Source: Bacteroidota bacterium (GTDB lineage: Bacteria > Bacteroidota > Bacteroidia > Chitinophagales > LD1). From it: DNA of 60,978 nt. Positions within the stretch are counted from its first letter, which is position 1; each line of letters starts with the position of its first letter. The stretch is from contig CANJVG010000008.1 of the NCBI GenBank assembly GCA_947478005.1, positions 1 through 60,978 on the forward strand, written 5' to 3'. Position numbers and translations under genes: made by a program. Below, in pieces: positions 24,072 through 33,390 of the stretch. The notes under the pieces are model-generated. The model had not been told where the DNA came from. It ran no database searches and saw only the letters and a list, made by a program, of their open reading frames with translations.

Positions 24072-25619
24072 ATGGCAGACTGCAATAAATTTAAGGAAAC
24101 AATAGAATCTGGCTATAACTGCAAAGGTGAATGCATAGTAATGGGTGCGGCCATGCTTGATGGTGCTGCCGTGGAAGGGTTGCAGGTTAAAGCTCCACTA
24201 AAAACATTCAATCGTCACGGTTTAATTGCTGGTGCTACCGGCACAGGAAAAACAAAAACCCTTCAGGTGATTGCCGAGCAGCTTTCGGCACAGGGAGTTC
24301 CGGTTTTAATGATGGATATCAAAGGTGATTTATCCGGCATAGCTCAGCCCGGCAAAACAAATCCTGCTATTGAAGAGCGCCATGCTAAAATAGGCGCAGA
24401 GTGGAAGGCAAGCGAGAGTACTGTGGAATTTCTTTCGCTGTCCAAAGAAAACGGAGTGCGTATGCGCGCCACCGTTTCCGAATTCGGCCCTGTTTTGTTT
24501 TCAAAAATTCTAGGGTTAAATGATGTACAGGAAGGTGTGGTGAGTATTGTATTTAAATATTGTGACGACAAAAAAATGCCCCTGCTCGACCTCAAAGATT
24601 TCAAGAAAGTAATGAATTACCTCACGGGCGATGGCAAAAAGGAAATCGAAGAAAACTATGGTAAAATTTCTACTGCCACCACCTCCACTATTCTTCGAAA
24701 TATAATTGAACTCGAACAGCAAGGTGCAGAACGGTTCTTTGGCGAAAAGAGTTTTGAAGTAGAAGACTTAGTACGCATTGACGAAAACGGACGAGGAGTC
24801 ATCTCCATTCTTCGCCTCACCGATATTCAGGATAAACCGAAGTTGTTCTCTACCTTCATGCTCAGTCTATTGGCCGAAATTTACGCGACCTTTCCGGAAG
24901 AAGGCGATGCCGGCAGACCTAAGCTCGTTATTTTTATTGACGAAGCGCACCTCATTTTTGAAGAAGCCAGCAAAGCCCTGCTCGACCAAATAGAAACCAT
25001 CATCAAACTCATTCGTTCAAAAGGTGTGGGCATTTTCTTCTGCACCCAAAACCCTGCCGATGTTCCCGATGATGTGTTGGCGCAGTTAGGTATGAAAGTG
25101 CAACACGCGCTTCGCGCTTTCACAGCTAAAGATAGAAAGCAGATTAAACTAACTGCCGAAAACTATCCGCTTACGGACTTCTACGATACCGAAACTCTAC
25201 TTACCTCTTTAGGGATGGGAGAAGCATTAGTAACTGTGTTGAACGAAAAAGGAATACCGACACCGCTCGCTGCTACCTTACTGCAGGCACCTCGTTCAAG
25301 AATGGACGTGCTCACCCCACAGGAAATAGATACCATCAACAACCAATCGAAGCTCGTAAAGAAATATGAAGAAGTAATTGACCGTGAAAGCGCATTTGAA
25401 ATACTAAACGGCAAATTAAATGCTGCAGTAGCATCTCCCATTAATGCTACTTCTCAAAACACAAATGTAAATACTCCGATAAGCAACGAGCCATCGATGG
25501 TCGAGAAAGGAGTTGGTGCCCTTGGCGATTTTGCCAAAAGCAGTGCCGGTAAAACAATCATTCGAGAAGTAACTCGAGGCTTGTTAGGAGTTCTTGGTTT
25601 GGGTGGAAGAAGAAGATAG
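24072..25619 (+). CDS. HerA-like/DUF853 ATPase
   Basis: A 515-residue P-loop ATPase of the HerA/FtsK superfamily, DUF853 (YjgR) branch. Walker A is GATGTGKTKT, Walker B LVIFIDEAH, and the arginine-containing segment QLGMKVQHALRAFTAKD matches the family. HerA-type proteins are DNA translocases, but the role of the DUF853 branch is not established. The C-terminal 60 residues are low-complexity with a Gly-rich end. No nuclease partner such as NurA is adjacent. Confidence 0.88.
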   Translation: MADCNKFKETIESGYNCKGECIVMGAAMLDGAAVEGLQVKAPLKTFNRHGLIAGATGTGKTKTLQVIAEQLSAQGVPVLMMDIKGDLSGIAQPGKTNPAIEERHAKIGAEWKASESTVEFLSLSKENGVRMRATVSEFGPVLFSKILGLNDVQEGVVSIVFKYCDDKKMPLLDLKDFKKVMNYLTGDGKKEIEENYGKISTATTSTILRNIIELEQQGAERFFGEKSFEVEDLVRIDENGRGVISILRLTDIQDKPKLFSTFMLSLLAEIYATFPEEGDAGRPKLVIFIDEAHLIFEEASKALLDQIETIIKLIRSKGVGIFFCTQNPADVPDDVLAQLGMKVQHALRAFTAKDRKQIKLTAENYPLTDFYDTETLLTSLGMGEALVTVLNEKGIPTPLAATLLQAPRSRMDVLTPQEIDTINNQSKLVKKYEEVIDRESAFEILNGKLNAAVASPINATSQNTNVNTPISNEPSMVEKGVGALGDFAKSSAGKTIIREVTRGLLGVLGLGGRRR

Positions 25620-25631
25620 AATAAAGCTCGC

Positions 25632-27710
25632 TTAAAACTTCAACCGCATCTGCACTTTAATTTCGCTTTTGTGGTTGGCGTTAATCATATCCAAACCGCT
25701 GCCGATGATTTTGGCATCAAACATTTGTGTTTGAGCAAAGCGAACCCAGAAATCCAGATTGCGCGTGGCGGCATAGCGAACCGTAAGGTAATAGCGCATA
25801 CCGTTTCCGCTCACAGCAGGAATGGAGAAAGAATAAAGCACATCGTTTTCGTAGGTATAAATACGGGTGTTGTATGAACTCGTTTTAAAAATATCAAACC
25901 GTGCATTGAACGAAACAGGCACGCTGAGCATTTTGTAGGAGATGTCCTGATAAATCATAAACCCATTCTCGGGTTTAAAATTGCCGATGTGATAATTCAC
26001 CCATTCTATGCGATTGGAAAGCGTAACTGCATCCGACACTTTATACTTGGTATTGAACCGAAGCGACTGTTTGTTCTCGTTCACCAAATAATCAAACGCC
26101 TCTTCATTGTCAGGTTGATTTTTTTTCTTCAATTCAAAGCGATAGCGCAGATACATCTCCATTTTCTTGTTGGGCGCAAACGTTGCCTGCAAAAAATTGT
26201 CACTGCCCCAACTCGGGCCATCGGTTAAATACTTCAACCATTTACTCATATATAAATCGAAGTAGCCATCGAAGCGCAGCATGGGAATGGCACGCACCGT
26301 TATACCCAGATACAACCCATTTTCATTTTGCGGGCGGCTGGCTTCGGCAAAAGCATTGGCATAAAGAGTTTGAAAATTGCGGCTATAATAACGATGAAGA
26401 ATGCTGAAGTCCACGTTCTTATCCAGGCTCACCATTACACCATTCAGGAAACCATAACCCTTATTGTCGCTAATGGCTTCCTCACCGAAAAACTGAAAAT
26501 TGCGAATGACCCAATGATAATCAACACTGGCATTAAGCAACTGGGCACGACTGAAATCGAATAGACTGTATGGAGCGAGCGTGCGCTGATAAGTGCCCAA
26601 GAAACGGGTATAAACCGCATTCAAGCCCACGTGCCATTTCCGTCTTGTGTAAGAAATATTTCCTCCGGCATTAATCTGCTTCAAAGCATTGCGGTCATCT
26701 ATTTCGTTTTGAGTGCGGTGGTAGCCCGACTCCAGCACAGCCAGAAACAATACTTCGCTATTGGAAGTGGAATCAACCAAATGAACCGAGTTAGCATCTA
26801 CCTGTTTGAACGAAGCAAAGCTGGTTACTTCAAATCCTTTTACCCCAATGGTAAACGCACCACCGCGCATAAAATTGAATTCATTGACAGAGGTGTAAGG
26901 GCGCAGGGTCATACCTTCGCGCTTCACGTGCATCACCATAGGGCTTTTGCGCATTCCAAAGCCGCTCCACATAATCAATCCCTGACCAAGGCGCACTTCA
27001 TAATCACCCAAGGCCAGTGCCTTCAGGTTCTTGAAGTTCCGCAGAAAGAGATGCCCGCTGTAATAATCAAAACCCTTTTTGTTGGAGCCTTTAAAGAACA
27101 GTTCACCTGCATCTTTCTCAACAGTGATTCCATAACTCAGCTTGTTGCCGTAGGTGTAGCGAAAGCGCGCAAATAGCCCGAAAGGCTTACCTAAGTAGCC
27201 GCTTCCATCGCTACGCTGATAACCCGCGCTGTTTTCAATAACTTGCTTGTAGCGGCTTACAAAAACAAAACTGCCTTTGCTGAAAAGTTGCTTGATGGTG
27301 AAGTGCTCTTCTTTTACATCGTTATCTACCTGCACGTAAGGCAGCAAGCGATTGATGAGTTGCAAATCGAAGCCCGGAACCGCCTGCAATTCAAACACAG
27401 AAATCAGTTTTCCGTTATCGGCTATGTGGTTGAGAAGATTGGAAATCTGCTGAGCATTCAGAATCGGTAAATCATCCAAGGTCTTTGCATCTGCGGTGTT
27501 TAGATTAATGGGATGGTTCTTGAAGTTTTCCAATTCATCAATGGAAGCATCATAGTCGAAGGTTTCGCTTTCGGTTTGCTGCGCATTGTTTTCAATTACA
27601 TCCTGCACATCGTTGCCGTCAATTGATTGAACAGGCTTCTTTGGTTGAACCTGAGAAAACAAATTCAGGACAGGAACTATAAAAAGAAGAAGGCAAACAA
27701 TGCGTTTCAC
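25632..27710 (-). CDS. Outer-membrane beta-barrel protein with N-terminal ComEA-like helix-hairpin-helix
   Basis: A 692-residue protein with signal peptide (CLLLFIVPVLNLFSQ). Next is a helix-hairpin-helix domain (about 65-128) with NLNTADAKTLDDLPILN and FELQAVPGFDLQLINRLLPY, the fold used by ComEA to bind DNA. The rest (about 150-692) is a long beta-rich region ending MRLKF, as in outer-membrane barrels. The GTG start overlaps the stop codon of the upstream barrel gene (GTGA), so the two are translationally coupled. Such proteins are conserved in Bacteroidota but I know of no assigned function; DNA binding at the cell surface or periplasm is an inference. Confidence 0.8.
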   Translation of the reverse strand: MKRIVCLLLFIVPVLNLFSQVQPKKPVQSIDGNDVQDVIENNAQQTESETFDYDASIDELENFKNHPINLNTADAKTLDDLPILNAQQISNLLNHIADNGKLISVFELQAVPGFDLQLINRLLPYVQVDNDVKEEHFTIKQLFSKGSFVFVSRYKQVIENSAGYQRSDGSGYLGKPFGLFARFRYTYGNKLSYGITVEKDAGELFFKGSNKKGFDYYSGHLFLRNFKNLKALALGDYEVRLGQGLIMWSGFGMRKSPMVMHVKREGMTLRPYTSVNEFNFMRGGAFTIGVKGFEVTSFASFKQVDANSVHLVDSTSNSEVLFLAVLESGYHRTQNEIDDRNALKQINAGGNISYTRRKWHVGLNAVYTRFLGTYQRTLAPYSLFDFSRAQLLNASVDYHWVIRNFQFFGEEAISDNKGYGFLNGVMVSLDKNVDFSILHRYYSRNFQTLYANAFAEASRPQNENGLYLGITVRAIPMLRFDGYFDLYMSKWLKYLTDGPSWGSDNFLQATFAPNKKMEMYLRYRFELKKKNQPDNEEAFDYLVNENKQSLRFNTKYKVSDAVTLSNRIEWVNYHIGNFKPENGFMIYQDISYKMLSVPVSFNARFDIFKTSSYNTRIYTYENDVLYSFSIPAVSGNGMRYYLTVRYAATRNLDFWVRFAQTQMFDAKIIGSGLDMINANHKSEIKVQMRLKF

Positions 27711-28543
27711 TTTTTCTGTTTCTTGCTAAACGAATAAATGAGCGCCAGTTGTGGCGAGAAACCAAGCACCGGATGATAGGCCGTGCCAAGGTCAATATTC
27801 AGTCCTTTCACATTCACACCAAAGCCAAAGGAAAGATTGAAAGGAGTGGTTTGCGCACCCACTCGAATGTGGAAGTATTTGATTGGGCGATATTCAATCC
27901 CCGCTTTGAAACGCGGTTTGTAATGAATGTCCTGTTCATATTCAGCAGCCAATAATACCTTAGGCGATGGTTCGTAACCCATTCCGAATTTGATAACCGT
28001 AGGGAGCCTTTCGCCAACTATCTTATCTACTTTGTAAGAAATAGGATTGTAAACATGGGCACCAATCGTGAGCACCTTCCATGGTTTATATTGAAAGCCC
28101 AGTTCGAAGGTGAAGAAGTTCTTGCTTCCGTTTTCAAAAATCATCATGCGCAGATAATCGAACTGAAAACCGATGGAAAACTTCTCCCCGAATTTGCGGG
28201 CATAAGCCAAACCTATTTTTGTTTCGTTGTAATATTTATAGCCGTAGTAATTGGCACTCAATCCAAAGGTTCCGATTTTAGGAGATATGGGAACAACCAC
28301 TGCTCCGTTGAAATTATTGATAGCCGCATTTACAAACTTGCGGTCGGTATAAATGCCCAACGAATAATCTTTCATAAAGGCCATACCCGCCTGATTGGTA
28401 GTGGTAGAGAACACATCAGCAAAGGTGATGGAAGCATCGCCCATCGCAGCAGCACGCGCACCGGCTGTAAAATTATCACCACTCGCAAAAGCAAAGTGAA
28501 GAGTGATGCTAATGGTTGTAAAGAGGAGTAGAAGTTTCTTCAT
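27707..28543 (-). CDS. PorV/PorQ-like outer-membrane beta-barrel protein
   Basis: A 278-residue protein with signal peptide (LLLLFTTISITLHFAFAS) and a FadL-like barrel. The start of the mature part (FTAGARAAAMGDASITFADV, then TTNQAGMAF) matches the PorV/PorQ group, which in T9SS shuttle or tether cargo. It is shorter than PorV itself. It overlaps by 4 nt the gene for a barrel with a helix-hairpin-helix domain and is probably its partner. Confidence 0.75.
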   Translation of the reverse strand: MKKLLLLFTTISITLHFAFASGDNFTAGARAAAMGDASITFADVFSTTTNQAGMAFMKDYSLGIYTDRKFVNAAINNFNGAVVVPISPKIGTFGLSANYYGYKYYNETKIGLAYARKFGEKFSIGFQFDYLRMMIFENGSKNFFTFELGFQYKPWKVLTIGAHVYNPISYKVDKIVGERLPTVIKFGMGYEPSPKVLLAAEYEQDIHYKPRFKAGIEYRPIKYFHIRVGAQTTPFNLSFGFGVNVKGLNIDLGTAYHPVLGFSPQLALIYSFSKKQKK

Positions 28544-28665
28544 CGAAATAAATATAGAATTGAAATTATCATTTTCGAATAAAAGTTGTTGGCATCCTTA
28601 CCCAAAGCCAAAACAGAACACCAACAACGGCAAAGTTTTAAATTCGTCCCCATCAAAACAGGAAT

Positions 28666-29454
28666 ATGAATTCAATAAGAGGGAAATGGGCATTGATTAC
28701 AGGAGCTACTTCGGGCTTTGGCCATGCCACAGCTGAACGGTTTGCGCAGGCAGGATGCAATTTGATTATCACCGGCAGAAGAACCGAAAAGCTGGAAGCC
28801 TTTGAACATGTGCTGAATGAAAAATACGGAGTGAAGGTGCTGGCCTATTGCTTTGATGTACGCAACCTGAATCAATGCGTGGAGATGGCGAACGATTTAG
28901 CCAGTCGAGAAATAGTGCCCGATATATTGGTGAATAATGCGGGGCTTGCTTCGGGCAAGGATAAGATTCATGAGGGCCTGATTGGCGATTGGGAAAAGAT
29001 GATTGACACGAACGTGAAGGGTTTGCTTTACATCACCCGTTCTATTTTGCCCATGATGGTGGCGCGCAATGACGGACATGTGATTAATATAGGCTCGGTG
29101 GCCGGACATATTGTGTATCCCGAAGGCAACGTGTACAATGCTACTAAGTTTGCCGTGAAGGCGCTGAACGAAGCTATTAATCTGGATTTAGCCGGTACCA
29201 ATGTTCGCTGTTGCTCTATTGACCCCGGTGCTGCCGAAACGGAATTCAGCAAGGTGCGGTTTCATGGCGATGAAGATAAGGCGCAGAAGGTATATGAAGG
29301 GTTCAAGCCTTTGCAGGCTGAAGATATTGCCGATATCATTTTCTATGTTGCTACTTCGCCTCCGCATGTAAATATTACCAACCTGGTGGTATATCCTACC
29401 GCGCAGCGCAGTGCTTACGTGTTGCATAGGGAGGTGAAGAAGGAGGAGGAATAG
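28666..29454 (+). CDS. Short-chain dehydrogenase/reductase (YdfG-like)
   Basis: A 262-residue NAD(P)-dependent oxidoreductase. The cofactor motif is TGATSGFGHA, followed by ILVNNAG and the catalytic Ser (SVAGHIVYPEGNVYNATKFA) with YxxxK. The C-terminal segment with ITNLVVYPTAQRSAYVLHRE is typical of the serine/3-hydroxy acid dehydrogenase (YdfG) subgroup. Substrate is inferred only by subgroup. A TAAATTCG -7-like element is 20 nt upstream. Confidence 0.9.
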   Translation: MNSIRGKWALITGATSGFGHATAERFAQAGCNLIITGRRTEKLEAFEHVLNEKYGVKVLAYCFDVRNLNQCVEMANDLASREIVPDILVNNAGLASGKDKIHEGLIGDWEKMIDTNVKGLLYITRSILPMMVARNDGHVINIGSVAGHIVYPEGNVYNATKFAVKALNEAINLDLAGTNVRCCSIDPGAAETEFSKVRFHGDEDKAQKVYEGFKPLQAEDIADIIFYVATSPPHVNITNLVVYPTAQRSAYVLHREVKKEEE

Positions 29455-29650
29455 ACTCTAAACAGAAGGTGGTTTCTTTCTCCCTCCTTTCGTCTCACCA
29501 AGCCAACATCCCGTAATCTTGCAGAAGACTCTTAGGAGCTTGCAAGAGTTTCACAATTCTTATCCATGATTTTATATAGATTTAAATCCTTTTCCTGCTT
29601 CTTGAAGATTGTCAACCAAGTTTTATGAAGCTAAAGATCCTGCCAATATC

Positions 29651-29872
29651 ATGAAAACCCATCGTATCGAAACCTTGCTCTACGGGATGGAAAGTTTTGA
29701 TAAAAGTTTGGAAACTTCTGTCCCAAGTTTGGAAAGTTTTATCAAAAGATTGGAAACTTCTTCTGCAAGTTTGGAATCTTTTGGCAAAAGTTTGGAAAGT
29801 TCTGTCGCAGGTTTGGAAACTTATGCCAAAAGGATGGAAAGTTCTGTCAGAAGTTTGGAAACTTTCGCCTAA
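29651..29872 (+). CDS. Possible small heptad-repeat protein encoded by a 21-bp array
   Basis: A possible 73-residue protein from the ATG at 29651. From residue 13 it consists of nine 7-residue units such as MESFDKS, LETSVPS, LESFIKR, LESSVAG and LETYAKR. Leu/Met recurs every seven residues and Phe/Tyr or Ser three residues later, as in an amphipathic or coiled-coil helix. It has no signal peptide and no recognised family. It may instead be a non-coding 21-bp array that happens to stay open because its period is a multiple of three. Confidence 0.35.
   Translation: MKTHRIETLLYGMESFDKSLETSVPSLESFIKRLETSSASLESFGKSLESSVAGLETYAKRMESSVRSLETFA
29667..29868. repeat. 21-bp tandem array
   Basis: TGGAAA-type anchors lie at 29688, 29709, 29730, 29751, 29772, 29793, 29814, 29835 and 29856, every step exactly 21 bp; a degenerate unit begins at 29667. 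The core is AAGTTTGGAAA followed by CTTCTG or GTTTTG, giving a weaker 42-bp alternation. It lies between the SDR gene and the Ig-like protein gene. Confidence 0.9.
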
Positions 29873-29899
29873 ACTAGCCTTCGGGGACGCGCACATCCC

Positions 29900-31345
29900 T
29901 TAACGATTAATAATAAGGTAGTTGTTGTAGTGGCGCTTGTCGGCCAATTGCATAATGTAGTAGTAGGTGCCATCCGGCAGCGCCTTGCCGCTGCTGAGGG
30001 CAGTGCCGTCCCAGTCGTTTTTGTAATCGCCATTTTCGTACACCGTGGTACCGTAGCGGTTGAACACCTTTAGCGATGCAGGCGCAAAATGTTCGAGGTC
30101 CGTAAAAACCAACCTATCATTTTTTCCATCGCCATCGGGCGAGAAACCTTCGGGCAGAAAAATATCGGTAGGGCAAACGATAGATATAGTAATGGTGCCG
30201 GTGTCGCAACGCAGATAATCGCAGACCAGGTATTGAAAGGTTTTGGTGCCGCAACCAAGCGGGTTATGGGTAAAAATAACCTTGCCCGAATCAAGGCTCA
30301 AACTACCGAGGTTATTGTACAGATCGTTGTCAATCACCTGCGCCACATTCAGCAGATTCAACTCGGGGTCGTAGTCATTTTGCAACACCGACAGTTCGGC
30401 AGTGGTCACTGTTTCAGCCAAATCAAAACTATCATCAACTGATACCGGTGGCTGGTTCGTGCCGTTTATATTTAGATAAACATAGGCCGTATCGCACAGA
30501 TTATTGTTATTGCACAAAATGTAAACAAAGGTATCGGTACCATAATAGGCATTGGCGGGGGTATAAACTACCTGTGTGCCATTAATAACCGAGGCGGTGC
30601 CATGTTGCGGAGCGGTAAGAATCGTGATAGTGACGGTTCCTCCACCGGGTTCGTAATCATTGGCAGTAACAGGCAACACAGTACCGGTGTTTTGCGGCAC
30701 TCCGTAATTATCATCGTTGGCCACAGGGCCGTTGCTGTTTCCTACAATCGTAATAAGCACGGTGGCGGTATCGCAAACATTGTAGCTATCGCAAATAATA
30801 TAAACCAGTGTATCTGTGCCGAAGAAAGCGGGAGCAGAAGTGTATGAGATTTGTCCTCCCACAACCGAAGCGGTGCCATGTGCCGGTGTCGTGAGAATTG
30901 ACACTGTAAGTGCATCGCCATCGGGGTCATAGTCGTTGCCTTCCACCGGCAGCACCGTGGAGCTGTTTGGTTGAACAGTGTAAGCATCATCAGACGCCAC
31001 AGGTGCATTATCGGTAGCAGTGATGGTGATAAAAACAAGAGCGGTATCGCACAGACCGGTAGTATCACAAATGATATAGGTAAAAGAATCGGTGCCCGAA
31101 TAATTGAAAGATGGACGGTGAAAAATATTGTTTCCCGAAACAGAATCGATGCCGTGGGTACATGGGATAAGAATAGTAAGAGTCAACGGGTCGCCATTGA
31201 TATCGTAATCGTTGGCGGTAACATAAAGAGTGGTAGGATTATTTTTATTAATGGTGAACGTATCGTTCCCCGCCACAGGAGGATTTTGCGCAAACAGCAT
31301 TTGCAACATCAAAACCGAGCAAAAGAGCAATCCTGTTTTTTTCAT
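29900..31345 (-). CDS. Ig-like repeat protein with gliding-associated (CHU_C) C-terminus
   Basis: A 481-residue secreted protein: signal peptide (LLFCSVLMLQMLFAQ), then four cadherin/Ig-like domains of about 90 residues (about 22-110, 113-200, 203-290, 294-385). Each contains an ANDYDxxGDxLTxxI-type motif and GTDxFxYIICD, in the style of RTX-like adhesins. The C-terminal 90 residues (ILPEGF-like FLPEGFSPDGDGKNDRLV ... DGTYYYIMQLAD ... NYLIINR) are the CHU_C/type B sorting domain, so T9SS export and surface attachment is predicted. Probably an adhesin. Confidence 0.9.
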   Translation of the reverse strand: MKKTGLLFCSVLMLQMLFAQNPPVAGNDTFTINKNNPTTLYVTANDYDINGDPLTLTILIPCTHGIDSVSGNNIFHRPSFNYSGTDSFTYIICDTTGLCDTALVFITITATDNAPVASDDAYTVQPNSSTVLPVEGNDYDPDGDALTVSILTTPAHGTASVVGGQISYTSAPAFFGTDTLVYIICDSYNVCDTATVLITIVGNSNGPVANDDNYGVPQNTGTVLPVTANDYEPGGGTVTITILTAPQHGTASVINGTQVVYTPANAYYGTDTFVYILCNNNNLCDTAYVYLNINGTNQPPVSVDDSFDLAETVTTAELSVLQNDYDPELNLLNVAQVIDNDLYNNLGSLSLDSGKVIFTHNPLGCGTKTFQYLVCDYLRCDTGTITISIVCPTDIFLPEGFSPDGDGKNDRLVFTDLEHFAPASLKVFNRYGTTVYENGDYKNDWDGTALSSGKALPDGTYYYIMQLADKRHYNNYLIINR

Positions 31346-31366
31346 GCTGAAACTAACCTAAGAAAT

Positions 31367-32338
31367 CTAACCTCTCAAAAATTCCTCTGCTTTATCCACT
31401 AAATTCTTTGACCCAATAAATATAGCGGTTCTTTCGTGCAATTCAACAGGCTGAATGTCGAGAATACGCTGATGCCCGTCACTTGCCTTGCCGCCCGCCT
31501 GTTCAGTAAGATACGACATAGGAATACATTCATACAACAAACGCAGCTTGCCTTTCTTCTCGCCTTTGTTGGCCGGGTAAACGAATATGCCGCCCTTAAT
31601 TAAGTTGCGGTGCAAATCGCCCACCATCGAACCAATATACCGTAGCGAATAAGGCCGCGATGTTTCTTTATCTACTACGGTGCAGTAAGCAATAAAGTTC
31701 TGAACGCTCTCATCAAACTTAGCGGCATTGCCCTGGTTAAGCGAGTAAATCTTTCCCTTCTCAGGCATAGTCATATTGGGATGCGAAAGGAAAAAATCAT
31801 TCTCTTCAGCCCCGTAAGTAAAACCGTTTACTCCGTTTCCGGTTGAAAGTACCACAATGGTAGAACTGCCATAAATGGCATAACCACCGGCTTTGGTCGT
31901 TGTTCCCTTTTGAAAGAAATCATCATTGTTTACCTCCTCTCCTGCTTTGGTCAATCGTTCACAGATATTGAAGATGGTGCCGATAGGCGCACAAACATCA
32001 ATATTGGAAGAACCGTCAAGCGGGTCAACGGAAATAATGTATTTGCCGCCTGTGTTTAGTGTAACCACGCCTTCGTTTTCTTCGCTTAAATAGCCCGCAC
32101 AGGTTTCGCTGGCGCGCAGATAATCCATCAAAATCTTATTGCTTAGGTCATCGAGCTTCTGCACGGTTTCGCCCTGCACATTCGTGTCACCGGTAGTACC
32201 GATGATGTCGCTTAAGCCCGCATTGTTAACTAACCGTGCTATTATTTTACAGCCTTCCGCCAGTGAAACCAGCACGCTGGCCAATTCAATATTGGTATTG
32301 CTTTGTAGAAATTCGGAGAGTTTTACGGCCTTGCCCAT
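31367..32338 (-). CDS. fbp: Fructose-1,6-bisphosphatase class I
   Basis: A 323-residue gluconeogenic enzyme converting fructose 1,6-bisphosphate to fructose 6-phosphate. The metal and active-site motif is VDPLDGSSNIDVCAPIGTIF; substrate-binding segments include GGYAIYGSSTIVV, RYIGSMVGDLHRNLIKGGIF and LYECIPMSYLTEQAGG. Length and domain are normal. It stands 21 nt from the Ig-like gene on the same strand. A TATATTCG -7-like element is about 18 nt upstream of the start. Confidence 0.96.
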   Translation of the reverse strand: MGKAVKLSEFLQSNTNIELASVLVSLAEGCKIIARLVNNAGLSDIIGTTGDTNVQGETVQKLDDLSNKILMDYLRASETCAGYLSEENEGVVTLNTGGKYIISVDPLDGSSNIDVCAPIGTIFNICERLTKAGEEVNNDDFFQKGTTTKAGGYAIYGSSTIVVLSTGNGVNGFTYGAEENDFFLSHPNMTMPEKGKIYSLNQGNAAKFDESVQNFIAYCTVVDKETSRPYSLRYIGSMVGDLHRNLIKGGIFVYPANKGEKKGKLRLLYECIPMSYLTEQAGGKASDGHQRILDIQPVELHERTAIFIGSKNLVDKAEEFLRG

Positions 32339-32431
32339 CGTTCAAAATTTGATGTGCGAATATATTAATTGCAGCATCTTGATTTAGGAAAACAGACGGA
32401 GATTAGAAGGAGATGTAATCGTTAAACAGTT

Positions 32432-33232
32432 TCATCGCACATTCATTCTGCGAATCATCTTCGAAAACAAACGCGGGAAGAAGCGCATGACCCAAACACC
32501 GAAACGCTCTTTGAATTGTGATACAATGATTTCTTCCTTATCGCTCTTAATGGCACTTACAATCTCCTCGGCACATTTATCGGCCGTAAGTCCTTTTAAG
32601 GTGGCACCGTCCATAGTTCCCAATTTGCTTCCATCACCCGTCAAAGCATTGCGCGACACATTGGTTTGAATAAAGCCCGGGCAAACCAACATCACTTTCA
32701 CATTATCATCATATACCTCTGCCCGTAAGGAATCGAAGAAGCCGTGTAGGGCATGTTTGCTGGCTGCATAGCCACTGCGCCAAGGCGAACCGAATTTGCC
32801 AACTGCACTGGTAATAGTAATCAGCAAGCCGCTTTTTTGTTTCAGCATATCGGGCAGCACCACTTTGGTCAGGGCAATGGTGCCAAAGAAATTCGTTTCG
32901 AATATCTGTCGGTCCACTTCTATGGTGGTATCTTTGGCTAACGAGCGTTGGGATATTCCTCCGTTATTTATCAGCACATCCAGGCGACCGAACTTTTGCA
33001 ACACTTCCTTTTTCTTTTGCTCAAAATCCTGCTGACGGTCTAAATCAAGCGGAAGAATCAGGTAGTCGTCCTTCGTCACTTCGGCAGCATCGGCTACGCG
33101 TTGCAGTTCTTCTTTTCTTCTGGCCGACAAAACAAGCTTGGCTTTTTCTTTTGCCAAGGCATAGACAAGGGCTTCACCAATTCCTGACGAGGCACCCGTT
33201 ACCCAAATTACTTTCCCGTTTATATTTCCCAT
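32432..33232 (-). CDS. Short-chain dehydrogenase/reductase
   Basis: A 266-residue NAD(P)-dependent oxidoreductase with TGASSGIGEA, DVLINNGGISQ, the catalytic Ser in TSAVGKFG and YAASKHA. The C-terminus, rich in Arg (FFPRLFSKMIRRMNVR), resembles the dehydrogenase/reductase SDR-family member 7-like group. I chose the ATG at 33232, which puts the cofactor motif near residue 12; a longer form would add an unlikely 33 residues. Substrate unknown. Confidence 0.9.
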   Translation of the reverse strand: MGNINGKVIWVTGASSGIGEALVYALAKEKAKLVLSARRKEELQRVADAAEVTKDDYLILPLDLDRQQDFEQKKKEVLQKFGRLDVLINNGGISQRSLAKDTTIEVDRQIFETNFFGTIALTKVVLPDMLKQKSGLLITITSAVGKFGSPWRSGYAASKHALHGFFDSLRAEVYDDNVKVMLVCPGFIQTNVSRNALTGDGSKLGTMDGATLKGLTADKCAEEIVSAIKSDKEEIIVSQFKERFGVWVMRFFPRLFSKMIRRMNVR

Positions 33233-33390
33233 AATGCTAAGAAGCGAAAAAAATGGAGTACTGTATTGATATGGACAGAAAATATACGGTGAATGAACGA
33301 CCAGATTCCGTTTTTTCCTTTGACTGCTCATTTCTGCTCCTTTTATTTCTTCAATTCTCTGTGATTTTCCTACAGAACTGTATCGAAGAA

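Noticed and set aside
28584-28628. Hairpin upstream of the SDR gene
   Set aside because: Only an 8-bp stem with a 30-nt loop; could be chance.
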